The notes beneath the pieces are model-generated. The model made no database searches. It had not been told where the DNA came from and was given only the letters and a program-made list of their open reading frames with translations. From Austropuccinia psidii (Eukaryota > Basidiomycota > Pucciniomycetes > Pucciniales > Sphaerophragmiaceae), in assembly GCA_023105745.1 (NCBI GenBank), contig JALGQZ010000013.1, positions 2,329,501 to 2,393,500 of the forward strand: a stretch of DNA of 64,000 bases, given 5' to 3'. Positions 35,670 to 49,263 of this stretch are shown in pieces. The translations under genes were made by a program, and so were the position numbers. Numbering within the stretch: position 1 is the stretch's first letter; each line of letters begins with the position of its first letter.

Positions 35670-38600
35670 TTGTGTAAACACACACAAGATGCACAAAAAT
35701 TCCTAGTCACACCAGCTAAAGGGATGGCATATATACATGAGACAGCCACAAAGATGACTGTTTTTATTGACGATGCTCAACACCAATTGATCATTGACAG
35801 TGGTTCACACTGCTTAATAGTGGCCAAAAATTATCTTAATAACCACTTCCGAAATTGAGAGAAGAAGCTCTTTCCAACCAAGGCAAAAAAAATTTAAAAG
35901 TACATCAGGGAAGATGAGATCCATTGGGACAATTCTCAAAGAGATAATTATACCTCATAGGACAGGGAATATCAGACTCAACCCAGAGTTTGTTGTGCTG
36001 GATGATGCCCATATACAAGGATTCTTACTTGGAACATACTACCAAAAGATGTATGGAATTGATATTTACAATAGTAAAAACAGCTATATTACCATTGGTA
36101 CAAACAAGGAAAAGAAATTTTCACTTGATATATACCAAATATTGACCCATGACCTTCTGGAAGAGCTCCTCAATGAATTGAGAGAGGTCAAATTAAGCAC
36201 CAACCTTGCCAGTAAACAAAAACTCAGTTTACTTAAAATTCTGAGAAAAAATAGATTAGCATTTGCCATAGGTGAAGAACCCTTGGGAAAAAGAAGAGGC
36301 TATGATATATAATTACATCTAGATGTGGAAAGATCTGATCAACCCATGCTGAGAAGATCTCCATATCTAGTAAGCCTCGAAACTAGGAAAGAAATTGAGA
36401 AGCACATCAATAAACTACAAGACATGGATGTCATCAGGACAATAAGACACAATGAAATAGTGGAAATTACCACTCCTGTCCTTCCCACTTTCCATTATGG
36501 AAAATTTAGGTTGTGTGGGGATCTCAGAGCCCTAAATAACTACACAAGGGCTGATATGTACCCTATAGCAAGGATACCTCATGCCCTAGATAAACTGGCA
36601 AAAGCCATATATATAACCAAGATGGATTGCATCAAAGGGTTCCACCAGAATGGATTTAAACCAAACTCCATGAAGTTACTCAGAATTTCATGCCATATGG
36701 GTATATATTAGTATACAAGGATTCCATTTGGCATCAAAAATGCACCAGCCCACTTCCAGAGGATGATGGACACAATATTCAAAGAAGAAGTATTAGAAGG
36801 CTGGATGTTAGTATATATTGATGACATCATTATATACTCAGAGACATGGAAGACCATGTGCAGTACATTGACAGAGTACTAGCTAAATGCACACTCATCA
36901 ATATGAAAATTTCACTTAAGAAGTGCAATTTTGGCCAACAAGAATTACTGGAACTAGGTCATAAAGTCTCAGGCCTTATCCTGGCCATAGACCAAAATAA
37001 AGTAACATCCATACTGCAAAAACCAGTACCAAAGAACATCAAAGAGATGCAATTGTTCCTTGGGTTTTCCAGCTACTACAGAAACCACATCAAAAAGTTT
37101 GCTCACATGACTAGTAGTCTATACAAGTTATGCTCAAAAGATGTAGTTTTTGAAATTACCAAGTAAAGGAGAGATTCATATCAGATGATCAAACATGAAC
37201 TCAATAATGCACTGTTACTAATACTCCCTGACTTTGAATTACCATTCAAGTTGTATATAGATGCAGCCTGTGTGCAAGGATTAGGAGCAGCCTTACACCA
37301 AAGACAAATTGTGGATGGTGAACCAAGGGAAGGGGTGATATTCTAAATTTCCAGGCAACTGGAAGATTCAGAAGCTAGGTATGGAGAAACACAGACTGAA
37401 TTCCTATGCCTAGTCTGGGCCCTGGGGAAACTCCATTGTTATGTGGAGGTTTGAGTCTTTGAAGTCTATATAGATTGCACAGCACTCAAGTCTTTACTTA
37501 ATATGAATACTACTGATAGACACATGTGGAGGTGGGAAATACCCATCCAATAGTATATAGGTAACATTGCCATCATATACAAAGGCCAAAGACACACCAA
37601 TGCAGATGGCCTCAGCAGATGGCCACTGGATAATTTCAAAAGAAACCCAGCTCATGACCATGAAGTAGCAGCCAAGATCCCTATTCATTTCATGGAAACA
37701 GACAGGAGGAAAAACTTCAGATTTTCTTAATGGGCACCAGGAAGTGGTATCCCAGACAGTGAAGACACTGAATCAGAAGGAACAGAAGATCCCATATTGT
37801 GGATCAGCTCCTCAGAACTACACAATGCATTCTTCAGTGCAGTAATGAAAACTTATGCCAAATAAAAACAGTGTGGCATATGTTTGCAACTCCTTCAACA
37901 GAAATACAGGAGCCCAGAACTGGAATCCGATTTAGAGGAGCCCTGGTTGAGGGACTATAAGTATAACAAATTCTTCCTTATAAATGGACTACTCTATCAC
38001 AGAGAGAAGCACACAAGTGCCCTCACAGTGGTGGACAGGGAACCCATATTCCTGATCCTTCAGGAATGTCATGACTGCCCCTATATGGGACACTTGAGTG
38101 AAGACAGGACAAAGGAAAGGGTGGCAAGCACAGCTTGGTGGCCCAAATGGGAGCAAGAGTTGAGTGAATATATCAACACTTGTGAAAAACTCCAAAAGGC
38201 AAACAGAAAACATGGTACAAAATACTGGCTACTTCAATACACAGAAGAATTCAAACACCCATGGGAAACCATTAATATTGACTGGGTCACAGGACTTGTC
38301 CCAGGAGGCAAAGAAAATTTCAATGCCTGCCTAGTCATAGTTGATAGGTATAGCAAAAGTGTGAGGTGCTTGCCATGTCATAAGGAGGAAACAGGAATGG
38401 ATACAGCTTTGTTATTTTGGAATAACATCATAGCCACATGTGGAGTCCCAAAAATTATCATCAGTGATAGGGACCCAAAATTCACATCAGAAATTTGGAC
38501 CAAACTTTATGACATTCTGGGCACAAAACTTTCATTTTCCACAGCTTGCCATCCACAGACAGATTGCTTACCTGGAAGGATGATTCAAACAATGAAGGAC

Positions 38601-39360
38601 AACATTGGAAGATTCTGTCCATATGGCATGTAATATAAGGACCACAAAGGGTATACTCATGACTGGGTCACACTTCTCCCAGAGGTCCAGCTAGTGTACA
38701 GCACAACCCACCACTCTACCACAGGGAAGTCACCCTCACTGGTAGAAATTGGGTTGAACCCCTTATTTCCTGTGGATCACCTGAAGAAAAATCTTCTGAA
38801 TATTCACCCCACAGACAAGGACTTCCATGACATGTGGAAGAGAGCTTGTGATGCAGCTGCTAAGTACATAGCTGAAGCTAAAGAATACAAAAAGTGGAGG
38901 TATGACAAGACACATAGGGAACCAGACTCAAAAAGGGGGACCAAGTGTTAGTGTATACACTCAACTTCAACAGTATCAAGGGACCAAAGAAACTGAGAGA
39001 TTTATTTGTGGGACCCTTAACTATCATCAAACTGATAGGGAAGAATGCAGTGGAGGTTAGACCAACAGAGTAATTCTCCAGGAAACACTCAGTATTCCCA
39101 GTAACTCAGGTCAAACCATGCTTCCAGACAGGAGAGGACAAGTTCCCCTCCACAAAGAAGACAAACAACCCACCAGAGATAGTGGAAATGGAGGGCTTGC
39201 CTGGATCTGTGAAGAAGATCATTCAGGCCAGAAAGATTAGACTGAATGGTAAAGACCAAAGACAGTATTTGGTCAAAATAAAAAGCAGACAGCATAAAAA
39301 GACAAATGGCTGGAATAGGATGCCAAACCAGATGGGAACCTTCATCTGAGCAGATTCAGG
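35670..39360 (+). pseudogene. Element D pol remnant
   Basis: Domains in order: protease with IIDSGSHCLIV near 35795; RT from about 36325 (TTPVLPTFHYGKFRLCGDLR) with YIDDIIIYSETW near 36815-36850; RNase H 37200-37640 ([27 protein letters not shown]); integrase zinc region and core 37884-38633 ([24 protein letters not shown], then QTDCLPGRM where A has QTDGLAERM); and a C-terminal segment to about 39360. The integrase catalytic Glu appears lost, with Gly in its place. Stops and frameshifts occur throughout. Confidence 0.88.
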
Positions 39361-39405
39361 GCCTCTAGAAGGACTAAACAGTCTCATCAATGATGAGCCT
39401 TTTTT

Positions 39406-39417
39406 GAAGGGAGGGTA
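39406..39417 (+). other. Polypurine tract of element D
   Basis: GAAGGGAGGGTA lies directly before the TGTCAG of the 3' LTR; one base is not a purine. Confidence 0.7.
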
Positions 39418-40817
39418 TGTCAGCCTGTAACTCAAAACCAGAGCACAAGAATCATAGCCAAATAACATAAACGAATGGTAAAGCCAAGATAGTACCAAAA
39501 CATGGAGCTGAGCCAAATCATATTTAAATGTATCAAAATAAGGAGGAAATGCACCTCCTTCCAAAAATACAAGTCCCATTATCATTGGACAAAGGATAAA
39601 AAAGTTGTTGCTGAGCATAAACCTTAACTTTCACCTCTCATCTGAAATACAGAGGAAGAGGCTTAACCTCAGGGGGTGAGTATTAAAATTGAAGCTCTAA
39701 GTCAGGGCTATCAAATGGCACTAGCCAAATTGAGCTAAAACCAAATTACAGATGTTATGGCCAAAATAAGGCCAAATAAGGGTGGACAAAATACTCACCT
39801 CTCATCTAACATCTACAATTTTAGTGTGAGATAATGAAAGTGGGGTCTTTTTGGAAAGAGAACAATCAGGGATATCTGATGATGCCTTTTATTTCTCCAT
39901 ATCTCATCTAGAACATAGGCTATGGAGCAAATAAGCTCCATACAGATATTGAGAAAATCATATTTATGAATAACAAAACTTGTAAATGGCATAACTTTGC
40001 AATATTTAATTTTACCCATAACAAATGAAGTACCATTGTCTATATCCCATCTACGGAAACACTATGAACCAACTTTGAGCTCAATATCTCAAAAACTGAC
40101 AAATTCATAGGAGTTTAAAGATTAACATCCCACAATTGGGCCAATACACCTTTACTGTGGGATAATATCCAACAACCATGATTATGAGGTGTCAAACAGG
40201 CAAAGAAGCATATTGATGCTTCAATACCTCATAGTTCATTCAATAATGGGGTCCCGTACAGGTTCTGTACAGCATTCTATGCGTCATACACAACAGAAGA
40301 GGGCTGTATGGTCCCCAGATGAAAACCTTCACCCTGTATTGATGAAAACTGCCCAGATGTGGTTCCAAAGCCAAATCTGAGCCCAATACAGTGTATACAG
40401 GGCTTGTGGAAACCACAAGTCAGTACCCCAATGTGAAAAACTCTTCACTTCCTCTACGTGGATGGTCTAGAGGTCCACTCCACCCCATTTTCGGATAAAG
40501 GAAGGCCTTTTCTCCACCAGAAAAGGTTTCCTTCGCCTGCTCTTGAATTCCTATGTAGTACAGCTTTCAAAAACATTTATACTCTTGGAAAATAATCAGG
40601 TATAATTATATTCTTAATTATTGTAGACTTTATTATAATAATCCAATTGGTAAAGCTGCACCCACAGCTTTCAGTAGCACTCACCACCACCAAAGTCTTT
40701 TATTAAAGCCCTTAATTATCAATTGGAAGCTCTTTTATCACTATTCTATCCTTTTCACACTAACAGTCAAAGTTTTATATACCATTATTATTACTTTACC
40801 CTAGACTCAGCCTGACA
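39418..40817 (+). repeat. 3' LTR of element D
   Basis: TGTCAGCCTGTAACTC to ACTCAGCCTGACA, 1400 bp, followed by the CAATT target duplication. Confidence 0.93.
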
Positions 40818-42212
40818 CAATTCATGTGGCTTTTCAATAAAATCAAAGAAAATGAAAAGCATATTGAAGAAATAAACATGAAAATACTTGACTCACCTTT
40901 TCAGAATATTGGTTTACTAAAAAGTTGTATCATCACACAGTGTTTACCTTTGCACTTTCTTGTTCCAAAAAATGACCTTTTGGGAACCTCTTATGCATCC
41001 TTGGCCAGTTTCTCCTCAACACTATACCTTTGGGCCCTGGTAATGACACTTAACAGTCAATACATGTCCATACTATTGAATAAACAGCCACTAGAATTGT
41101 TTGACATGAATTCTTTCCTTGATATGAGAGATGATGCTTTCCGGAAAGAGATGAAAGCCTCAAAAGAGGTATTTGTGTTCCTTTATGAAAAAATCAAAAA
41201 CCCTTCTGTTTTTAAGAATAACATCACATTCAAAAAGCTTCCAATTTCTAACCACTTAGCCCTAGCACTTGAACATTTAGGCTCAAATGGTAATGGGGGG
41301 TCTGTTGGGAAATTCACACAAAATTTCTAAGTTGGATGAGGGACAGTCATATCAATCACAAGATGTGTGATTGAGGCAATCAATTATTCTGAGTACCATT
41401 ACATCAAATGGCCAAACCAAATTAGAACAAAGGATTTCTCTCAGGTAATGAAGGAGCAAGAGTATTAAGGGTGCATAGGCTTCATAGATGAGAAAACCTT
41501 TCCATTATATCAACAACCTGCATGGCAGGGTGAAGTTGTCTTAGATCAGAAGAATTACTCACTTAATTCTCGAATTCTTTGTGATTGTGATAAAACAATA
41601 CCAGAAATCATAACAGGTTGGCCTACTTCATGTTCAGATTCCATGGTTTATAGGAACATAGGCCTGTTCATTAATACAGATAGATTCTTTGACAAATGTG
41701 AATATCATCAGTTCTCAGATTTTTTGTGTTTTAATTGTTTATTTTGAAATACCTGATTTTTGAATTCCTTTTTTGAGGACAATTTCTTTTAGCTGATTCA
41801 GGATACTCACTTAATGATAATCTCATTCCAGAAATTTAGGCCTCAGTGGAAGATTCATGCATACATACAGAATTCAATTTCTGTTTGGCTAAATTGTGTG
41901 TACAAAATTAACATGCAATTGGGATACTCAAAGGGCAATGGGAATCACTTAGAGAGATGCAATTGCAGCTACATGGCACAAATGATATACTTCAACATGT
42001 GAGCTGGATCAAAGCATGCTTCATCTTGCACAAAATGTTATATAAGCTCATGTAACCATGGGCAGAGTCGAGTGAGGAAGCTCATAACAAATGTCTAGGT
42101 ATATTTCTTAATGAGGCACCTTCACCGACTGCAGCTGAACTTCAAAGGGTGGTGAGAGACAGATGAGTCATGCATAATTATGAATTAGGGGTTCTACCAA
42201 TAACATAGGGAT
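40818..42212 (+). pseudogene. HARBI1-like (Harbinger, DDE_Tnp_4) transposase pseudogene, 3' part
   Basis: Recognised from conserved pieces in order: LALALEHLGSNGNGGSVGKF (near 41255-41320), GFIDEKTFPLYQQPAWQGEV (near 41475), DCDKTIPEIITGWPTSCSDS (near 41585), ADSGYSLND (near 41795), TEFNFCLAKLCVQN then stop then HAIGILKGQWESLREM (near 41865-41960), and SWIKACFILHKML. These match the DDE nuclease domain of Harbinger transposases. The first two acidic residues are visible. The third (the Glu of NEHAIG in relatives) is a TAA. At least two further stops and several frame changes exist. Host domesticated HARBI1 and transposon copies cannot be told apart, but this copy is dead. Confidence 0.8.
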
Positions 42213-42235
42213 ATCGCTCTTATTGACAAATGATA

Positions 42236-43014
42236 AATTAAGATACAAATATAAATAAAATAAAATTATTCATATTATAAAAATAAAAATTGAAATATAA
42301 ATACAAATTTATATTTAGAAATCAAAATTTAATTATAATTTAATAATAAAATTACAATAAAATTTAAAATTATGAAAATACATTTTTACTTGTAAAAATT
42401 AAGTAAAAATGAATTTTTAATAAGAATTATAGAATTAAAATATTTTTGGTAAAAAGTTATATAGAATATATTATAACTTTTTATCCAATAAATAAACATA
42501 AAGAAATTATCACACCATTGGATTCCTCATCAAAAATAAAGTGGGATCAACTCTGGATGAAATTTCTGTAACTCAACTCTAAATAAGCTTAAATTAACTT
42601 TTCAGTATTTTCAATACAAAAATTGAAAATCCTCAAAACTTTAATTTCATTCACACCACATGTGGTGTCAACCATCAATTTTTGTGTTAAAAATGAGGTG
42701 ATGTGTTTAGTTTAGAAGTTATGAGGAATTGAAGTATTTTGAATTGAATTCAATTGAAATGTCAAAATGTGCACGTGAATTACATAAGTGAACTTTGATT
42801 TACATATGAGGTATCAATTATTACTGTATTGTACTGTACAATTCAATTGGATTACATATGTAAATTGCAAGTATAATACATGATGAGGAATTAAAGGAAA
42901 AAATAAATTGGAAAGATTAATTCTGGGGGGGAAAAAGAACTCTAGCTCTAAGGGGGAGCCAGACCCCCAAAATCCTTGCTGAAAGGCATGAGATGTCAAA
43001 ATCCACACCTTACA
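42236..43014 (+). repeat. Truncated 5' LTR of element F
   Basis: Homologous to the A LTR from about its base 50. It jumps from GAGATGTCAAAAT to CCACACCTTACA, missing about 1 kb that includes the TATA region, so it is probably promoterless. A primer-binding block TTTGGGGGCCCAGCC follows at 43015. Confidence 0.8.
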
Positions 43015-43244
43015 TTTGGGGGCCCAGCCATGATATTTTACCTGTGACATATTCTTTTTACTTTTTTTAAACCTTTTTTCTCATATTGAAAAATTCAAAA
43101 AACATATAAAAAATACTTATAATTCAAAAAACCCATAAAAAATAATATTTTTCATATTATCAGTGAGGCTTATATTTTTATTTCTTTTTTTGAAATAAGC
43201 TTTTTTCTACTTAATTAATTAATTAGCTTTTTCATTAATTTTAG

Positions 43245-44137
43245 TGTATGACAATGTGGTAAGACAAGAAAAAATTGAAACAGCCTCAACAGTCACCAGA
43301 ATTATTCCTGCCAGTGCTGTCAATTCAGACCATAATAGTACTGTTATTGTGACTCAAAATAACCAACATGAGCCTATATCTTCTGAATTGATTAGCTTGG
43401 ATATAATTAATACCCTTCAGAAAGCTAAGAATTTGGCAAAGAGTAAGTCTTTTGACATAACAATACTATTTTAAGCCTTTTTAATCATGAAATATGCCTT
43501 CAACTAGATCAGGAGCCAGCTATAACCCCTCAAGAAGCTTCCAGAAAGGTAATAGATGTGATTATGGCAGAAGCCAACCAGGTACAGAAGGAAAAGGGTC
43601 AGTTGATGACTTCCAAACAACTAAAATAGGTTATTCTGATGCTGATAATACCATTTTACCTTCACAAAGAGATGACACCACCACAAGAAGCCTCAGTGGA
43701 CATATACAAAGCCAGCCACAAAGCATACAACAATGCCCTGAAGTACAAGGAGTACCATATCCTTGCATATCTGTGGAAAAACTGCAGGAATTCTTACCTG
43801 ACTGTGAGAAAATTCCTGGGCCATCCCAATACTTGCAAATTGCTCAATTGATGGCATCCATTGATGGAGAAGAAAAACATGATGCTCTTGACACTAGAAT
43901 GGAGGAAAAACAACCCTTCACCACCTAAGCAAGTGCCAAAAACAGCCCCAGTAGCCAGCAGCAACAATTCCAACGTGAAAAAGCAGCCACAAGCTCCAAA
44001 AAGGGCAAAGGAAAGGCACCAGCCACCAAACCTTACAGGCAGGGCTACAGGATGCCATGGAAAATGTGTTTCAGATGGCCAGAACATTGATGGAACTACA
44101 AAAGAAAGAGGAGGCCAGATTAAAATATCAGAAATGA
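43245..44137 (+). pseudogene. Element F ORF1, two exons, broken
   Basis: Exon 1 (43245-43442) starts after ATTTTAG and encodes the [20 protein letters not shown] region. The intron is 43443-43507 (GTAAGT...AACTAG). Exon 2 continues in the ORF1 frame with [20 protein letters not shown] and ends at TGA within ATGA (44134-44137). Two in-frame stops (AGG to TAG near 43627, GGA to TGA near 43850) and small deletions near 44000 and 44050 disable it. Its differences from ORF1 of A lie mainly at third codon positions. Confidence 0.65.
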
Positions 44138-46736
44138 TCTCTGATATTTTTGATTCTATTCCAGAGTTGTATGAAGGTATAACTGACATAAAAAGTCATC
44201 TTTCTGATAAAAATACATCAATTTGTGACAATCTTAAAACACATAACTTGAGTCTGAGCCAAATCAATGAGACACTTAAATGTTTTGAAAAAGTTTTAAA
44301 AACAATTAAAACTTCCCATAATGATAATTATTTTGGAAATAAGATAAATGGACAATCTTCCATTATTAAAGAATTGACAGACAAATATTCTAAATTCAAT
44401 ATTAATGACATTATTGAAACAAGAATAAAAAAGCCATAAATACTAACAAGGAGGATAATAAGAAAGGTCTTGATGATATCTCAAAATCATTTACTGAAGT
44501 AAAGACACATATAATTGCCTTGAAAAAGTGTTTTGATACCTCAAAAGAGGAAATATCAAAATTAACAATAAAGTTAAATGAGGTTATATCTGATAATACT
44601 AAACAAACAGAATTATGGAATGAGCTGACATATAAAGAGGATGATCATAAAAAGAATGTAATAACCTCTATACAAAGCTCACAACATGAATTAAGAAATT
44701 CACAAAGATGTAACTACAGTAAACAGAATGATATTGAAAAGCTACTAAACACCTTACCAAGAATGTCTACACCTCTTAATCAAAATGAGGGCACAAGGCT
44801 CCCAAATACACAAGTATTGGATCCTGCTAATTCACAGTTTAAAAATGAATTATCCAGTTCTTTTCATAACTTGGAACCATCAATGGGCCAAGCACTCTTG
44901 AAAGAAGTTCCAAAATTAAGGAATGGCCTCACTTCAGTGGTGAAGGAGAATATGACCATATGGAATTCATCAGAGGAATTGACATGATTAAAGAAGATTT
45001 TGAATTACCAGACAGATTGGTAACAGTTAGGTTCAACACCTTATTTACCAAAACATCTCACAGATGATATATCAAATTGAGACAAGTACATGGACACCAA
45101 AGTTGGAATTGGTGGAAAACCCAAATTATCAAAAAATGGGCAATGATACTTGGAGGTTTAAAGTGGAAACAGCCTTTGAATCTGCAAAACTTAATGCTGA
45201 TAAAGACAAAGCTTTACCATGGTTTTTCCAACAAAAAGACAGATTAACAACATTATATCCTGACATATCAGAATTTATGATCCATAGAAAGATTCTGAGA
45301 CAATGTTGAGGTGACTTAGAGCATGCTGTCAAAAGCAGGACTACTGAACAATCTTCAAAAGAGGATATTATCAATATATTAGAAGAAGGACCCACCAGAA
45401 CCAAAATTGATTCTAGTAGGGTGAATCTCAAAACAAGGTTTAATACACCTTGGAAAGATTCTGTGGACAAAAACCCCAAAAAAAGTTTGAATAATTTTCA
45501 GGATAAATCTTCAGATACAGTCAGAAAGTGCCATATGTGCCAAAGCACCACCCATTTAGCCAATACATGTCCCAAAAGGGGGGAATCAATGAAATTGATA
45601 TTGAAAAGGAACCTGATATTGAAAAAGATGACATAATTGAAGACAATTCAGATGATAAGTCATCCATATTTTCCAAATCTTCAAAAGATATAGAGAATAT
45701 CAATGCCACTTTTGACATCATGGAATCTTATCCCAACTTGCCACAACTTAGCAATAGTCAACTTGATTTATCAAAGGTTCAAGATGCACAACTTATGAAA
45801 ACCAAACCAAACAGAGGGAAAGGTTATACAGCTGGTAACTCCTGTATAACAGAAGTGGTGATTGACAACAAGCCCACTAAACGTTTGCTTGACCCAGGAG
45901 CCTTCTTCTCTTGTGTTGGAAAATCTTTTCTTAAAACTTGTGTACCAAATTTTGAAGACCAATTGTTACCAATTGATGGTATAAAATTCAATAGTGCAAG
46001 TAATCCAATGAAAGCATTAGGACTTTTTGAGACCAATGTAATATTCCCACACATTAATGGGAACTTAAGAATCACAGTTGAATTTGTTATGGAAAACTGC
46101 TCTAGCACCCCTTTCATATTGGGAAATGACTATTTAATCATGTATGGAATAGATTTACATAACAACAAAGACAGATACTTTACTATTGGAGACAATAAGC
46201 GTCAGGTATTTGCCTTTTTACCATTTAAAAGACACTTTAGAGTAAATAAAGTATCACCAGTCAGCTTACAATTGGAAAAATTCAAATCTGAACAGTTGAA
46301 GGAGGCTGAAATAAGCCTTCATCTGACTGATAAACAAGAAAATGAACTTTCTTCCCATTTTTATGACCACAGAGGAGCATTTGCTTCAGACAAAGAACCT
46401 CTAGGAGCGACAATTGGTCATGAAGTTGATATCATTCTTAATATTGAAAGACCTTATCCACCACTCTTGAGAAGACCTGCATACCCAGCAAGTCCCAAGT
46501 CAAGAGAAGCTCTGGAAACCCATATCAAAGAACTTCTAGACCTTGGTGTAATAGGAGAGGTTGGCCATAATGAAGAAGGAGAAATAACTACACCGGTTGT
46601 AGTGGCATGGCATAATGGAAAATCCCAAATGGTTGGAGACTTTAGAGCTCTAAACAATTACACTGTTCCAGATAGGTACCCACTACCAAAAATCCAAATG
46701 GCCCTTACTCAAATATCTCAAGCGGTGTATATAACC
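44134..46736 (+). pseudogene. Element F gag-pol, left part
   Basis: Related throughout to element [16 protein letters not shown] at 44134, capsid near 44930-45260 with frameshifts, zinc knuckle [14 protein letters not shown] (45529-45570) followed by a one-base frame change, protease with LLDPGAFFSCVG (near 45890), and RT beginning up to VYIT at 46736. The longest clean frame is 45528-46736. Stops at 45066-45068 and 45307-45309 and several indels break the rest. Element E interrupts it within RT. Confidence 0.88.
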
Positions 46737-48761
46737 TGTGAGCCTTTGAGATATGACCACATACCCAATAAGGTCACAAAAAAAGACTCAGAATAATTAT
46801 ACCTTTAATATAATTATATTAAATTACTTAGAATAATTATACATTAAAAATAATTACTTAAATATACAAAAAATACCATAAATTGGTACAAAAATTGGTT
46901 TAACTTAAAAACCAATGAATCAACATGTAAAATAAATTATACCATTGGATTCCCCATGAAAAAATACACATATACCATTTTTATGGGATATCTGTAAAGT
47001 CAATATTTAATGAATTATAAGGTATAATACCTTATAAAAACCATAAAACCTTATTTATCTCAAGAACTAATGGAACAACATGTGAAATAAATTGTACCAG
47101 TGGATTCCCCACGAAAATCTACACATAAAAAAATTAATAATCTAATTTCCAAAGTTAATACTTAAGGAATTAACCTGAATATATGCACTTTTTTGGTCAA
47201 TGCATATATTCAAGGATCATAGCTAATATCTCCTAAACTATACATGATAGAATGATGAACCAAAAATAAAGTTACCACGTAATTACTGTAAGAACACAGA
47301 TATTAACTTTATTTTACAAATTATAAACAAGGTTAAAACCTATGATGAAATATTGATTAAAATCAACAGAGCTGTTGACCACTTTGTTGTGAAAGTGTTC
47401 CAAACTTAAAAAAAAGTATACAGTTGGATTCTACTAGTTCATTCGTGAAGAATGATGTAATTTTTATTATTAAATTCAGGGTATAACCCCCTGAAATCAA
47501 GGTTTGAAGTTTAAAATATTGAATTTCGACAGAAAAGATGAGTTACAAGAAAAATCATCAAAATTAGAGTTTTGATTATGTAATGAAAAGCTCTTGGCAG
47601 AATAATAAGGTTATTCCAGGCTATCAGAATTCACTCTCTGAATTGCTGTAGCGTGTAAATCTTAAAAGTTATTGAGGATCAAAGTTTGAGCTTAATTTGA
47701 GCAGTTATGATCACTCACAGTAACCTTAATTTAAGTTTAACAGTCTTAAGAGTGATAAAATTGGTGAATACTATTAGTTTATGATGAAAACTAATAAAAT
47801 CCACGAAATTTGCGGTTCTGCCAAGCCTCTGATGTCATCAACTTTAGAGTTATAGTGATAACTCTAAATAATGGTGTAATAATGATGTAATATGGTTTGA
47901 TAATGATGTAATCATCTCCAAACCTTAAAATATTGATCAATTCCAGTGGATATGATCAGTACACGTCTACTAGAAGCCTGTTGGACTCTAGGAGGGAGGT
48001 ATTTACTATAAATAGAGCTCTTTTTACTCTATTTTCCCCTCAGACGCATCAAAAACATTAAATCAATTAAATCAAAGGTAATTTCTTTATTCTTTATATG
48101 TAAAACTATTATATTACTAAAGACCAAAGACCACCTTGTTATAATCATCTATTTTGACGTGATTAAATCATTTATTTAATTGTTTTTGTTAAAAATCTCT
48201 CTAAAACTCATTTCCACGTAAAAATCCAGAATAATTTGTAATTTTCTTTATTTTTATTGTAAATACAATTTGAAAAAGTTGTATTTATATTTTTTGGCGT
48301 AAAATATTTCAAAATTATTATATTAAGTGTTAAAAGTAGGTTATTTTCTCTTATTATAATAATTTCTCTATTATTACTCTCTTAATAATTCTTTAATTAA
48401 TATAAATAGTATTTATATTAATTCATAACTTTAATATTAGTAATATTATTGTTATAAATTGTTTTTTATTAATAAAAAGCAATTTTTTACGCCTTTATTA
48501 TTTGTTGGTAACAATAATAAAGAGCTTTTTAAATATATTAATTATTTTATATTAATATATTTATTTATTATATTATATTTTCATAATATAAATTATATTA
48601 TTATATTTATCTAATAATATAATTGTTTTACGACATAATAATGATAATTATTTATTATTATTATATTCTTAATCTTATTTATTCAATTCATAAGGACATT
48701 CAGAGTACAATAAGTAATAAATTAGTAATTTTTACTTATTGTTTCATAGTCAAACCTTACA
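46737..48761 (+). repeat. 5' LTR of element E
   Basis: 2025 bp, TGTGAGCCTTTGAGATATG to AGTCAAACCTTACA. The TATA box is at 48007-48015. The part after it is extremely AT-rich. Confidence 0.95.
48007..48015 (+). promoter_or_regulatory. LTR promoter TATA box, element E
   Basis: TATAAATAG followed by AGCTCTTTTTACTC and the C-rich TTTTCCCCTCAGACGCATC, a likely start region about 30 bases on. An identical copy is at 56666-56674 in the 3' LTR. Confidence 0.65.
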
Positions 48762-48780
48762 TTTGGGGGCCTGGTCGTGA
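48762..48780 (+). other. Putative primer-binding site of element E
   Basis: TTTGGGGGCCTGGTCGTGA follows the LTR directly, closely matching the block of element A. Confidence 0.65.
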
Positions 48781-49263
48781 TATTTACTTAAAAGACCTTT
48801 AAAAAGATTCTAATTGGGTTTATCCAATAATAAATTATATCTATAATCATAAAATTATGTAATAATTTTATATTTTATTAATTTTAAAAGCTATTGAGGC
48901 ATTTGGAAAGCAATTGTACTGTCTTACACGTGGTTTTTTCACATCCTTAGACTTGCAAGAACTTTCTTTGAGTGACTCTAGTGATTAAAAAAGATAATTT
49001 ATAAATTAAAAATAATTTTTATTATAATTTAATTTTATAAAGAATCATATTAATTTTTATTTTATTCCTTAAAAATAAAAAATATAAAAAATATTAAAAA
49101 ATATTAAAAACCAATAAAAAAGTTATTTTTATTCATTTTTATTCATTTCTTTATTCACTTCAAGTTTTTAAAGATATAAAAGCAATTTCTACGTGGAGAA
49201 TTGCCATATCTTGCAAAAAATAACACTTCTTATAAAAAGACTTATATTTATTTGTCTTTTTAG
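48781..49263 (+). other. AT-rich leader of element E
   Basis: No reading frame. It ends with a pyrimidine-rich acceptor (TTTGTCTTTTTAG, ending at 49263) before ORF1 exon 1. The same kind of acceptor precedes ORF1 in A, D and F, which suggests an upstream leader intron whose donor I cannot place. Confidence 0.45.

Larger units (their letters stand above)
29716..40817 (+). mobile_element. Element D: decayed Ty3/Gypsy element with perfect target duplication
   Basis: An 11.1-kb element with LTRs of 1413 and 1400 bp (TGTCA...CTGACA), flanked by identical CAATT (29711-29715 and 40818-40822). Internal order is primer-binding block, two-exon ORF1, Gag, zinc knuckle, protease, RT, RNase H, integrase and a chromodomain-like end. 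Frames are broken at many points. A solo LTR of the same family is inserted in gag (33751-35190, minus). The two LTRs differ by many substitutions and indels, so the insertion is old. Confidence 0.93.
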
